Source of the DNA: Daedaleopsis sinensis
Lineage: Eukaryota; Basidiomycota; Agaricomycetes; Polyporales; Polyporaceae
Assembly: GCA_033807695.1 (NCBI GenBank)
Contig: CM066310.1
Coordinates: forward strand, 2,976,001-3,040,000
Reading direction: 5' to 3'
Length of the DNA: 64,000 bases
Shown here: positions 11,265-22,015 of the stretch, in pieces
How the letters are laid out: each line of letters starts with the position of its first letter
How positions within the stretch are numbered: position 1 is the stretch's first letter
Notes under the pieces: generated by a model
Told to the model about the DNA's origin: nothing
The model's input: the letters and a program-made list of their open reading frames with translations, nothing else
Databases searched by the model: none
Position numbers and translations under genes: made by a program

Positions 11265-14200
11265 ATGAATTCTTTACCAACATACGAAGGCAAGAAACGA
11301 CAGCTCGTGGTCGGCATCGATGTTGGAACGACATTATCTGTCGTATCTTACGCTATCCTGAACCCGGGGGAGGTACCTCGTATAGACACTGTCAAGAAGT
11401 ACGCATAAGTGTTTACAGTATAGACTCGGACTCGATGTACAGGCTCTGACGGCCTTCCCGCTAGATATCCTGGCATGGAGAATGCACCGCAGCACTCCAG
11501 AATCCCTTCGGTTCTGAAGTATAACGCTGACGGGACAGTCCATTCATACGGTGCCATCGCCGAGTCTTCAGAGACACGGATGCACCCTGAGTACGACGAT
11601 CTCGTGACTGCGAAGTGGTATGTCGTCAGTATAGCTATGCGATCTTCTCTGAAACGCGCCGCATAGGTTCAAGCTTCATCTGCGGCCCCACAACCTTGCC
11701 TCTACCGAGATCCAGCTCCCAGCTCTCCCGGACGGGAAAACCGCGGTTCAAGTCTTCGCCGACTTCCTTCGATACCTCTGGGAATGCACGGGCAAGTACA
11801 TACAACAAATCGGCCCGCAAGAGAAGCAGATGTGGGACACCCTGAAAGACGAGACTGCGTTTGTGCTCGGACACCCGAACGGCTGGGAGGCTGCGCAGCA
11901 AGGCATGATGCGGGACGCCGCGGTCTTCGCTGGGCTTGTGTCCGATTCACAAGCCCACCATCAGGTTCATTTCGTCACCGAAGGTGAAGCTGGCCTGCAT
12001 TACTGCTTGCTGAAGGTGGCGGGACTCTGTGTCGAGGTGCGTGCCGCCTGAGGTATCGTGCATTCCACATTCGGGCACTCAAAGCGACTCGAACCCCATA
12101 TCCAGCCAGGTCAAGGGCTCATGGTGGTCGACGCGGGAGGGGGCACTGTCGACATTAGTAGCTATCTCTGCAAATCGACGTCGCCTGTATGTTTTGAGGA
12201 GATTTGCTCTCCTGACTGTGCGTCCCTTTCGTGCAACCCTCGTTGACGTCCAGCTAATGTTTCCGCATGTGAAGGCATGGTGCACGGTTCGATTGTCGTC
12301 AATATGCGAGCTGAGAGGTTTATTCGAGGTGAGCGACTCATGCAGTTGCAATACGGATCTGCGGATATGGATGTGACGGGGTACAGACAGGTTCAAGAAC
12401 GAACATCAGATCGACGAGGAGGATATCAAGAATTCGGTAGAAAGCTTCGACAAGGAGGCCAAGCTTCTTTTCTCCTCTAGTGAAGAGGGCAATTCCTTCG
12501 TCAACACGGGGATTCGTAAGCTCACCAAATCCGATCTGAATGTGAAGAGAGGGAATCTGCTTCTGACCAGGTAGTCATCGACATACTAGAAGGTCTGCTC
12601 ATTCTCACCCTTTGCGGTTATCAGGGACGAGATGGAATCCTTCTTTCGACCCTCGTTAGAGGCTATCGTTGGTGCAATTCGACGACAGTTCCAGTCAACT
12701 AAAGGCGCGTGTGTATCGGTAAGTGTTGTTCGCCTATTTCTGTGCGCGTATGTATGTTGCTCAACGCATGAGATATGTCATTATGTAGAACGTCTTCCTC
12801 ATCGGAGGTTTTTCTGCGAATGATTGGCTATATGAGAAGCTCAAGGGCTCTCTCGAAACGATGGGCTTGGATCTGTACCGGCCAGAGAGCGATGACCGCG
12901 CGTGAGTAATATACTCTGTTGATACCCCAAACTAACCGTTGATGGGAGGGCACCGGCGATCTACTAGAAAAACCCAGCAGATACAACACCGGGCAGACTC
13001 TCCGAAGGGTGCGAGGTGGACCTCTGGTTCCCGAGCAGCTGGAACGAACAACAATGTCGAGACGCGCACGTCAAGCATAGGAGGAAGACAGAACTCGAAC
13101 ACCGGGCACACAGCGAGCAGAGCACGAAGGAGATCGTACCGACATCCAGCCTAACAATGGGATCGTCTTGTCCGTCTCGTAGAAGGCCTGCCTCCGTATG
13201 GATATGGGGGATGGGGGATCGCCTGCATCGTCGGCTCGCCGTAGTGGGGACACGTCACTACCGTATGTCGTCGTCGAAGGGAGTCAGAAGGCTATGGGGT
13301 CGCAGGGAAGAAGGGGGAAAGATCGCCCGATTGCAGAGAAGGAGGAAGAAGGGTGCTGGGTCACAGAGCCAGAGAAGGGAGGGTCCGAGCCACTCCACAC
13401 GAAGAGGAAGGGTCGCCAGATGGCAGGGAAGGTGATGGTACTACGGTAAGCTAAGGAGGAGGAATGGCGCTCGAGCGAGCGGTAAGTATGGGAGCTATCT
13501 AACTAAATATCCTAAATACATGGAAAATATACACTAAGTAAGCGCTGTGCCTACAACACGGTACGTACGTAGACATCGTGCACGTAAAGAGAAAGAGACA
13601 ACAGCATGACACGCACATAGATGTAGCAGCACTGAGCCTGGCTATATGTCCCTTGTACATCCACGTAGTCATCCTCGTAGGAGCGCCTAGCCTCGCTGTA
13701 CCGTAATCCATCGCACATCGATGTAGGCTGATCACTCATCCAGCGTGTGTCGATGTAGTCGTCCAGGCCGAAGCATCCAGCCTCTAGGCTACTGGTGGGA
13801 GATGTCGAAGGAAATGGGGCTCGGAGAAGCTACTGCATGCATCTGCGGAAGGGGCGGTCTCCAATGAAAGGTGCACTTGTCTACTACCGCCTCTGCGCGT
13901 TGGAGGAAGGGAATGGCTGGTGTGTTGTCCTCATGCATAGCACAAACCTGTAATGGAGGGGCAGCTAGGGTCCTATATGGCTGAGGCGGGAAGAGGACAT
14001 CCAGGCTCCATCACGGGCGGGTCGAAGGCGTCGGAAGGGTGCTTGCTCGCCTGCTACGGTCTCTGCATGTCGAAGGGTGTACACTCGCGCGGACCAGGTA
14101 GTATGGCAAAGGCTGAAGCTCTGTAGTGGGTATGTTGTAGACATTGTCGGTATCGACAATGGTGCGAAAATCGGAGCTGGCACCGCTAGGGGGCACATCA

Positions 14201-15031
14201 CCGTGTCAGTCGTTTACGCTGGATCGTTTTACTAGGAGCAAGGCAGTTGCCGACAGTGCGATCCTGTACTATCTGGAGCACTATGTATCCCATTGTATCG
14301 TCAAAACAACGTTAGGCACACCAGTGAACCGGCTATTTAGTCCTCTCGACCCCAGACATCGCGCTCGGAAGGAGAAAGCAAGTATCAACCACAGCGGCCT
14401 CAGCTTTGAGGACGGATATTCAGTCTTGGTGGAGAAGGTGAAGTATACTCCCGCTGCCATGTCTGACCACACATTAGGTGTCCATGAGGTGTCTCATGTG
14501 CGTCTGTCACAGGGTACTCGAGTCAAGGACAATGAAGAGTTCTCGGAACAATTCTGCATGACGTACCATCCAGCTAGGGAACTCACCATGATCACTGATT
14601 CAATCATCGAGTACACGGGCGACGAGAAAGATCCGCAATGGATGGGTGAGGAGCGAGGTGGGCACCATTCATCGGAGCCTTGATGAACGACTCACATGGA
14701 CGCCGCGCTGCAGATAAGTTCAAGCGGCTCTGTCTCGTCCACGCAGACCTCTCCAGCGTCGCAGGGCAGACTAGACCTGGCGTAGTCCGTGATGTTCATT
14801 TCAAGAGATTCAAAATTATACTTCGCTATGGGGTTGAACCGACAGCTCAAATCGCTTGGGTCGAGGATGTGAGTTGTGTTGTATCGCGCTTTCTCTTCGG
14901 GTTTTAAGCGTTGATGGTGATTTTATGGTAACAGGGCAAAGAGAAACGGTGGGTTGTGTGGTAAAGCATTGTGTGACTACACGCACTGACATGGCATTTG
15001 CAGGGGAGGTGCACGACTCATCTTCAAGTAG
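11265..15031 (+). CDS. H1: HSP70-like (HSPA12-type) ATPase protein
   Basis: Member of the HSP70/actin-fold ATPase superfamily, of the divergent cytosolic type expanded in mushroom fungi. Nucleotide-binding motifs occur in order: phosphate-1 VGIDVGTTLSVVSY in exon 1, the fungal block HPNGWEAAQQGMMRDAA (about 11870-11920), phosphate-2 VVDAGGGTVDISSY (about 12120-12170) and adenosine-type NVFLIGGFSANDWLYEKL (about 12790-12840). The C-terminal part (YYLEHYVSHCIVKTTLG to the stop after GGARLIFK) is in exons from about 14236 to 15031. Splice sites are consistent and I found no frameshift. The ATG at 11265 gives MNSLPTYEGKKRQLVVGIDVGTT; an in-frame ATG at 11115 is less likely. One intron (12902-14235) is some 20 times longer than the others. 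Client and role are unknown. H2 at the other end of the locus is a paralogue. Confidence 0.85.
12902..14235 (+). other. Oversized intron of H1
   Basis: The donor GTGAGTAATA follows SDDRA-coding sequence and the acceptor TTTTACTAG precedes SKAVADSAILYYLEHY; joining them restores the frame. At about 1.33 kb the intron is far longer than its neighbours of about 50-70 bp, so something was probably inserted. The inner sequence has a purine-rich tract (about 13270-13480) and a perfect hairpin ATTGTCG-GTAT-CGACAAT at 14143-14160. I found no terminal repeats or recognisable coding sequence. Confidence 0.6.
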
Positions 15032-15253
15032 TACTAGCACCATCTCCCTTCTCAAGGTGGTTCGCTCTTGTCGATACGAATCTGCCACTCCCACAGAGCC
15101 ATGACTGTCGATACTGTTGAGCCTTACACGAAGGGCTTGGTTGCCAGACTATTCCTCTACGCCACCGCACATGTCGCATCGTTTTTAGCAGTTCGCGGTA
15201 GTTACTATAACTCATGTAGTTAATCTTGCAAACCTTGGAGAGCTCACTCAAAG

Positions 15254-15960
15254 CTGCACGGCGATCCCGGGACCCGCACGGAATGCCGAGTACGCCTCGA
15301 GCGTCGACGTGAGCGTGTCCTGCAACACAATTGTCCGAACAGTCAGGTCTGCAGGCCACGAGGAGCATCAAGAGCGTAGACGCACCGTCTTCCCGTCCGC
15401 CCCCTCTATGACAAACTTGTGCTGGAGCTTGATGAAGTCGCGCTCACCGAGTCGGTTCGCCATCGTGCCGGGATCTCCGAGTCCGTTCAAAGTCACGTTG
15501 TAGCACATACTAGCAAGTTGACATATGAATTGCGACAGCCACGGCTAGCGAAGTGGAAGCAGTCTCCCGGGCCCTCCATCCTCCAGGACGTCATCCTCCT
15601 CTGATATCGTCGGAGAGGTCTGTGCGCTCCCGGCCCCCAGTGATGCGACGAGATATGTCTCGAGGACCTGCTCCAGTCGCGCCACCATGTTGCGAAGCAC
15701 CTTAGTGGAGAGACCCGGCGGGGGATACCACGGGAGGATAATACCATGCTGCTGGGGCAACACGACTCACTGCGGGTAGGGTCTTGTGCTCGCCATCTCA
15801 CGGCCCCACAGGTTTAGCTCCTCGCCGAGCACTGCGCAACAGTAACAGCACTTGTTCGAGACGCCAATCCGAATCTTCTGCCCATTCGCAGGGGTCGCCT
15901 GTTTTCAAGCCTGAGATCTGAGTTGAACCCAGTGCGGTGCCATGCCTGAAGCGCTGTTCT
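15254..15960 (-). CDS. Doubtful small gene, unrecognised
   Basis: Pieces of protein-like sequence lie in one direction. They are CEWAEDSDWRLEQVLLLL (about 15830-15890), ILPWYPPPGLSTKVLRNMVA (about 15690-15750), then NVTLNGLGDPGTMANRLGER (about 15430-15500). An intron with GTGCGT...TTGCAG ends leads to DTLTSTLEAYSAFRAGPG, with a stop near 15254. The upstream pieces do not join cleanly and an in-frame stop follows PGRLLPLR near 15545, so this may be a decayed gene. I do not recognise the family. It lies between H1 and the 3' piece of P3. Confidence 0.35.
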
Positions 15961-15996
15961 ACCGCCATCTGACAATATCTTGCTTCGAATTTCAGT

Positions 15997-16400
15997 CTAC
16001 ACACTACGATCATCATGGTCTCGCACAGCCGACACCAATTGTGCGAGCCGCTGGGTGTGCTCCGGTATGTCGATTGGTCTCTTCGACATGGTGGCCTGAT
16101 GCTGCGGGTCCTGTCGCACTACCGGCGCCCTCAATCCTGTCATCACTCGAGAAGGGACTGGCGACGTGCAGTATGCCGGCGCCCCGAGTGAATGGCTTGC
16201 CCCACTTCGCACGAAGAGGTATCGACTAAGGGCTAGTAGTGAGACGGACGTGTGAGCATATAATTCTGCAGCACATACCACATAATCCACTCGAGCTTGT
16301 CAATGACCAAGACGTTGCGTGCCATCGTGGACTGCTTGCATCTCTTCCCGCTCTGTCTGCGGGTCTCATAGTCGTACACGAAGTCAGTCGGGTGGTTGAC
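15997..16400 (-). pseudogene. P3, 3' piece of PARP gene cut by element B
   Basis: From 16400 downward the frame reads VNHPTDFVYDYETRRQSG and LVIDKLEWIM. An intron of about 50 bp follows, then CRYLFVRSG and a stop at 15997-15999. These residues are the end of a PARP catalytic domain and align with EIVNLPSSFV and EWIICRYLLI of P1. The preceding residues (ALAEI) are found 39 kb away at 55354-55380, on the other side of the transposon nest. Like P2, this gene ends without an E2 domain. It has no start of its own and is presumed non-functional here. Confidence 0.85.
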
Positions 16401-16407
16401 GATCTCG
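16401..16407. repeat. Target-site duplication of element B, left copy (GATCTCG)
   Basis: Identical to 55354-55360. On the minus strand it encodes part of ALAEI in the PARP domain of P3. Confidence 0.88.
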
Positions 16408-16920
16408 CACTAGCTGTGGTAGTTATGATGTATCATGTACAGGTACTTAGCATGCGTGCTATTGCAATGTGTACAGGTGATGGCTCTGATGTATCAGCAC
16501 GTTCCGGGGCTATGGGGGGTGCCCGGCCACGGGGCTGTAGCGACCGCTCGGCATCGCGGCAGCCTGCCTAATACGGCCGGTGCAGCCAGTTTTGGCGGCT
16601 ATACGCCCGGAAAAGCCACCCGAGCGCCTCAGCTGCCCAAACGGGGCGGATTCCAGCCACCCTAGCGTCTATCCGACCAAAACGGGTGAGCAGGCGCTGA
16701 CTGTGTTGTCTGGCGTTTATCCGTCCAAAACGGGGGAGCAGGCGCTGATTGTGTAAGCGGGCGTCTGTCCGTCCAAAATGGGGGTGTAGGCGCTGAGCGG
16801 GTCAACTGGCGTCTATCCGTACAAAATGAGTAGTAGGCGCCAGCCTCAGCCACCCGGGCGCTTGAACTGCCAAAAGCGATCGCTCTACGAGCCGCCTGGC
16901 GCTCCTTCCCAATCCGGCAG
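16408..16920. repeat. Element B left terminal inverted repeat with internal tandem array
   Basis: Matches 54850-55353 in inverted orientation. It includes the outer 100 bp and an array of four diverged units of about 50 bp built on TTTTGGACGGA(T/C)A(G/A)ACGCC (about 16660-16850). The open frames through this array are repeats, not genes. Such arrays are likely transposase-binding regions. Confidence 0.82.
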
Positions 16921-17419
16921 CGACTTGAACGCTCTTGGACTCCAGCTACTCATGTGCTGGCAGTGCGGCTGTAGGTTGAGACCATCGTGATAAAGTATAG
17001 TATTCATTTTAGTGCATTAAGTATATAAGCTCGCATTTTCTAGCCCGGCCTCAGGTTGTATCCTGTCCTACTGGTCGTATTGATTGATCTCTCCCCAGTA
17101 TTTCTAATGCCATGCACTTGACTGTTATTGCCACTCGCACTCAGCAGATCACATTGGGATTCATAGATGCAGCACAATTTATTAATAGTAGGGCGTTTAG
17201 TATCCCCATGGAAAGATATGACATCATAGGCATCAGGGAGCATTAGCGTGAACTTGGCAAGCGGACGTCGTATGCAAAGAGCAAAGAATGTGTGTACACG
17301 AACGTATGCAGACAGAGAATGAGTCGTAGGGGCAGGCGAGCGGATGCAGAGACTACACAAGTGACACAACGCACATACCTATGACGTCCAAGCTGCACTC
17401 ACATGGCGGATGTCGACGA
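16921..17419. other. Element B interior next to left repeat, no gene
   Basis: A/T-richer sequence between the terminal repeat and the end of the large accessory gene. Nothing coding is supported; it presumably holds the 3' untranslated region and terminator of that gene. Confidence 0.4.
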
Positions 17420-20400
17420 TCATCCACGTCGAGCACGCTTGGATCTGCGTTGAGGAACGTCCTCCTCGGGCTCAACTGATGTTCTTTTGCTGTACGAAAT
17501 AATGTGATCAATCGCCGTCCTCCACCTGGACAATGCGAAGGGACTTACCCAGAGGTGCTCGTGCCCTCACCGGGGCGAGATGCCGCAGCCATAGACGACA
17601 GTACCCACCCGACGTCCTTCACAGCGTCGGCCCAGCTCCCTCGCGTTGCGTCGGTTGCGACGTCGGCCCACCAAGCAAGCGACATGAGGACAATCAACAT
17701 ACCATTTTTGCCCGGTTTCTTCAATACCTTCCAGGCTCCCTCCCCTCCAATCTGAGGCCGCCCCTCCTCGTCGCACGATCGCCATGTCGGCTGCAGCCCA
17801 CCCCACCATGCCCACCACGCTTCACGGTATGCGACCTCATCTTGGATGGGGGGAGGTTTCTTGAGGCTCCGGCGACACTCACGAATCCAAACGAACACTT
17901 CTGCTGGTCTGTGAGTAGTACCTAGTCCGTGAGCCTGCATGTGAAGAGTCAACACTATCATTACAGATACTGTGGAGACACGTAACTTACACTAGTCTCC
18001 CATTTGTAGGTTCGTTCAAGGACGGTCCAATATTCGGCGGCGCGCATGAACTCGCGACCAAGATTCTTCGCCTCCAACCAATCGAAGGTCTCTCGGAGCC
18101 AGTCGGGCCAGCCATCCTCGTTGAGGATGATGGAGTCCGGCGCCGGAGCACCACTCGAACCGCCAGTGTCGAGTGCGGGCGATGAAGGCGACAACAAGCC
18201 AGGTCGGACATCAGTGCGCTTGTCGGAAGTGGAAGATGAAGCAGACGGTGCAGAGGGAGTCTTGCCTACAGGTCTCGGTCGCGGTTTGCCTGTGGGACGT
18301 GGGAGGGGAGGCAACGAAGTCGCCGTACTTCGAGATGTAGCACCACTGGCAGCCACCGGGGTGGAGGAGGTGGGCGGACCATTGGTCGACGGTGGTGGAG
18401 CAGAGGAGGGAGTGGGACCATGATGGTCACTAGACGACGCACCAGGAGCAGACGATGAGGGAGCGGGCAATGCGCCCGGAGCAGACGATGAGGGAGCGGG
18501 CAATGCGCCCGGAGCAGACGATGCAGGAGCTGGCGATGCGCCCAGAGCAGACAACACGGGAGTAGGCGATGTGTTCACAGCAGACGACGCGGCGGGAGCT
18601 GGCGATGCGCCCGGAGCAGATAACGGGGGAGCGGGCGATGCGCCCGGAGCAGACGACGCGGGAGCGGGCGATGCATTCGCAGCAGATGACGCGGGGAGAG
18701 CGGGCGATGTGCCTGGAGCAGACGACGCGGGGAGAGCAGGCGATGCCCCCGGAGCAGACGACGCGGGAGCGGGCGATGCATTCGCAGCAGAAGATGCGGC
18801 GGGAGCGGGCGATGCCCCCGGAGCAGACGACGCGGGAGCGGGCGATGTGTTCGGAGCAGACGACGCGGCAGGCCCGGAGGTATCAGATTGAGAGGATGAG
18901 GGCAATGCGGCGGGCAACTGCAGGGCGGAGTGTGCAGGTGGTGGTAACGAGGGCTGGAGGATAGATGCAGGGGGAAGCGAAAGGTTGTTCTTCCGGAGGA
19001 TAGCCGCACACCCACTCGGGCCTATCGCCCTGCGTAACATGGGGTCGACCTTGCTCCAGAACCAAAGGCAGCGACGCTTCTCGTCGTCGGTAAACACAGT
19101 TAATGCGCGATGGACGTACTCGCACATGTTCAGGGATTCCAGCGACGGGACCTCGACACCATCAGGCACAGGGTCGAACCCCTCCATCTCCATAACGTCC
19201 ATAACATGTCCGCCCCCCTCGCTCGATTCACGACCGGGTTCGTCCTCCTCCGAAGACTCGCTTGAGGACGTTGAGTCGCTGTCGAAGTCCGACGATTCGG
19301 TGTCAGAGTCCAATCTGCGTGTCCTCAAACCCTTGTTTCGACTCTTCGCGGGTCTCTTCTCCTTCTGACGCTTCGTGAGCGTCTTGCCGGAGGCTTTGCG
19401 AGTACCGGTGTGAGGACCCGTACGGCGCGCAGGGCGTGAGGCTGGGCCGGCCGTTCCAGGAGTCCCGAGGTTGGGAGTCGCTCCGGTAGCGTTGGGGATA
19501 GCCGTTGTATGAGATGTCGACGATGTTGAGACATGCGGCGGGTGAGATGATTGCGCGGCCTGTGTAGCTCTGCGCGCGACGTACTCTGCACGCACATGAT
19601 AGTCAGATTCTTGGTCAGATCGTTTGCGAGTCGAAACAAAGAAAACGCACCATCGGTTTGCATGAGGAAGCGTGTAAACGACCCCATGACATCTGTGCGG
19701 AAGGCGGCCTTCTCGCAGAGATGCCATGGCACCGGGGTTGGGCCCGATGTCTTCCCGGCTGTGATGCTTCCAAGTGAAATGCGATTAGTCCCTGTAATGT
19801 ATAAGTGTGAAAAATGCGACGTACACCTTCAGTGAAAATTCACGACTTCCCTCCAGAAGAGGGACACCAGCGATCAGAGTGATATGGTAACCAGTCTGCC
19901 TTCGCAATCCTTCTAACAGCGGCTGCACAACATCGGCCATGTTTTCGCGACACCTGCTGTTGTGTTAGAGGGAATGTAGGAGATTGGGATGCGGGTTAGT
20001 ACGTACCTTGCCTGGATGTCCGGATCGGCGGGGGCCTCAGCGAGCTCCTGTTCAGCTTGAGCTGCCGCGGTGTCTGCGGCGTGCAGCTCCTGGGATTCTA
20101 CCTCTAAAGCAGCCTGATACTCCGCCGATTTGTTCTTCAAGAGTTCCCGGGCGATGGAGGCACGGAATGAGAGGCGGAACTTGTCGGCGAGCCCTGCGAC
20201 AGCCCAGCGCTCGGTAAAGACCCGGTCGATCTCCTCGGCGTTCTTGATCATGTAGAACTGCCAGTTTGCGAGGCGTCGTGGGCTAGAAGGTGGTTGGGCT
20301 TGCTCGCCGAGCTGGAGCAAGTATGATTGCCATGGGTTCTTCGCCCGCTGAGTCTTGACATTTCGGATGTACCGCATATGTGAAAGCAGTTGCTGAAGAG

Positions 20401-20839
20401 ATGGTAAGATTGCTTCCAGATATCTGAGATGAGTGATACTCACGTCCTCGGTAGTCCGAATGATGTCTCCTTTCTCAGCCAGCATCTGTGCCTTCTCGTC
20501 GGGGGTCATGTTGGAGTCGTCCGGGGCCGTTCGAGTCGATGTCGAGGGTTCTTCGCTCACAGGTACATACCAAGGGGAGAGCTCCCAGTATCCATCGTAG
20601 AACCTGTCCCAGAAGTCGTTGTGGATTGTGCGTCGCTTGCCCCGGGGGAGTGCCATGAAGGCAGGAAGCAGGCTTTGACAATAAGCTTCACGCTCACCGT
20701 GGAAGTTTCCGGGGTTGCCTGGCTTGCCGCCCTTCGGCTTGCGGTGCCTGTTATGGCGCTGGCGGGCCGCCTTCGAGGCTTTGGGTGGAGGTGGAACGTC
20801 CACTTGGACGAACTCGATGTCGAGAGCGGCAGAATTCAT
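17420..20839 (-). CDS. Large accessory protein of element B
   Basis: Family carried by all three KDZ elements here; function unknown. The N-terminus reads DIEFVQVD, then a basic stretch (ARQRHNRHRKPKGGKPGNPG) and a conserved FWDRFYDGYWE. A middle helical part ends ELHAADTAAAQAEQ. Later come a basic/acidic linker and a segment absent from A (CEYVHRALTVFTDDEKRR, about 19080-19140). A Pro/Ala/Ser repeat tract follows (18440-18870). The conserved C-terminal block is DGWPDWLRETFDWLEAKNLG, AWWAWWGGLQPTWR and KNGMLIVLMSLAWW, with a basic tail RRSKRARRG before the stop at 17420-17422. Several introns are inferred. The ATG at 20839 matches the start of the A copy; an in-frame ATG at 20929 is possible. 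The basic regions suggest nucleic-acid contact, which is inference. Confidence 0.75.
18440..18870. repeat. Coding minisatellite in accessory gene of element B
   Basis: Tandem imperfect units of about 36-39 bp on the theme GGAGCAGACGACGCGGGAGC encode Ser-Ala-Pro-Gly-Ala-Ser-Pro repeats on the minus strand. It makes long false open frames on the other strand. Confidence 0.8.
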
Positions 20840-21191
20840 GGGCAAGAGATGAGGAGAGATGGCAAGAATTTTGGGGGGAGGGGCGAGCGTAACATTTCTA
20901 AATGACTTAGATATCTTCGAGGTGGCCACGAGCGTAACCGCTGGTGTGTGACATATGCGTGGCTCGGGAAGGGACTCGTGATCGCACGCGATATGGTTCA
21001 GTATAATCTATACATTTGATCGTGCTCTCCGCACTCGACCTTGTCCCCTTCGCTACTCTGCTGTTCGAGAGGGTAAGTCTCAGGGTGTATACTGTAGTAT
21101 ATCTCTGTTACTGACAACTTGGTATGCTGCTCGCAGAGATCGTGGTGCGAAAGGGTGAACATGTTCGCCCGTAGTGATCACTTTGGATGGT
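20840..21191. other. Element B interior upstream of accessory gene, no gene
   Basis: Presumed promoter side of the accessory gene up to the insertion point of element A. No recognisable gene. Together with 35337-36290 this is where A keeps its RNase H1-type gene, so decayed remnants could lie here. Confidence 0.35.
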
Positions 21192-21198
21192 TGCACAT
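21192..21198. repeat. Target-site duplication of element A, left copy (TGCACAT)
   Basis: Identical to 35330-35336. The flanking sequences beyond belong to element B. The eighth base differs between the two sides. Confidence 0.82.
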
Positions 21199-21960
21199 CA
21201 CTAGCTGTAGTAGTTCTGATACATCAGGAATAGATTACTAACCTAGGCCCTATTACAATAGATATAGGATAGCACTCTGATGTATCATAATGCTCCGGGG
21301 CAGTCTAGCGTAGCCCGGGGATGGCTTCTCGGCACCTCGGCAGGCTTCCTAAAGTGGTCGTTTTTTGCTTATTTTGGCGGCTAGCCCGCGAAATGAGCCA
21401 CGGGCGCGCTAGACCTACCAAAAGCGGGGGACTTCAGCCACTTTGGCGTCTAGACAGCCTAATGCGGACAGCGGGGTGGCGGACGGCGCTTATGCGACCA
21501 AAAGCGGACAGCGGGGTGGCGGACGGCGCTTATGCGACCAAAAGCGGACAGCGGGGTGGCGGACGGCGCTTATGCGACCAAAAGCGGACAGCGGGGTGGC
21601 GGACGGCGCTTATGCGACCAAAAGCGGACAGCGGGGTGGCGGACGGCGCTTATGCGACCAAAAGCGGACAGCGGGGTGGCGGACGGCGCTTATGCGACCA
21701 AAAGCGGACAGCGGGGTGGCGGACGGCGCTTATGCGACCAAAAGCGGACAGCGGGGTGGCGGGCGGCGCTTGTGCAACCAAAAGCGGACAGCGGGGTGGC
21801 GGACGGCGCTTGTGCAACCAAAAGCGGACAGCGGGGTGGCGGACGGCGCTTAAGCGGCCAAAAGCGGACAGCGGGGTGGCGGGCGGCGCTTGTGCGACGA
21901 GGACGGGCGCTTACACGCCAAAAACAGCGTTTATGTCCACCACTCGGTGCTTCCTTCTAA
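21199..21960. repeat. Element A left terminal inverted repeat with 40-bp tandem array
   Basis: The outer 260 bp match 35070-35329 inverted. From about 21465 to 21900 there are eleven copies of a 40-bp unit containing GCGGACAGCGGGGTGG. Because 40 is not a multiple of 3, every frame reads through the array with different peptides; none is a gene. Confidence 0.92.
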
Positions 21961-22015
21961 ACGGAGCACGGACCAGGTGTGTGCAGAGAATGTAAGCATG
22001 TATAAAGCATGAGGG

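Noticed and set aside
15254..15960. E2 domain belonging to P3
   Set aside because: P3 has a stop at 15997 and the sequence beyond shows none of the FPxxFPxxPPF or GGGGHVT motifs seen in P1.
16662..16853. Repeat peptides (PPFWTDRR-type) here and at 54812-55099
   Set aside because: Translations of the terminal-repeat array of element B.
21321..21995. Open frame of 224 codons and overlapping frames through the left array of A, and their counterparts at 34693-35207
   Set aside because: They are products of the 40-bp tandem units read in all frames; no splice sites, no start context, no family.
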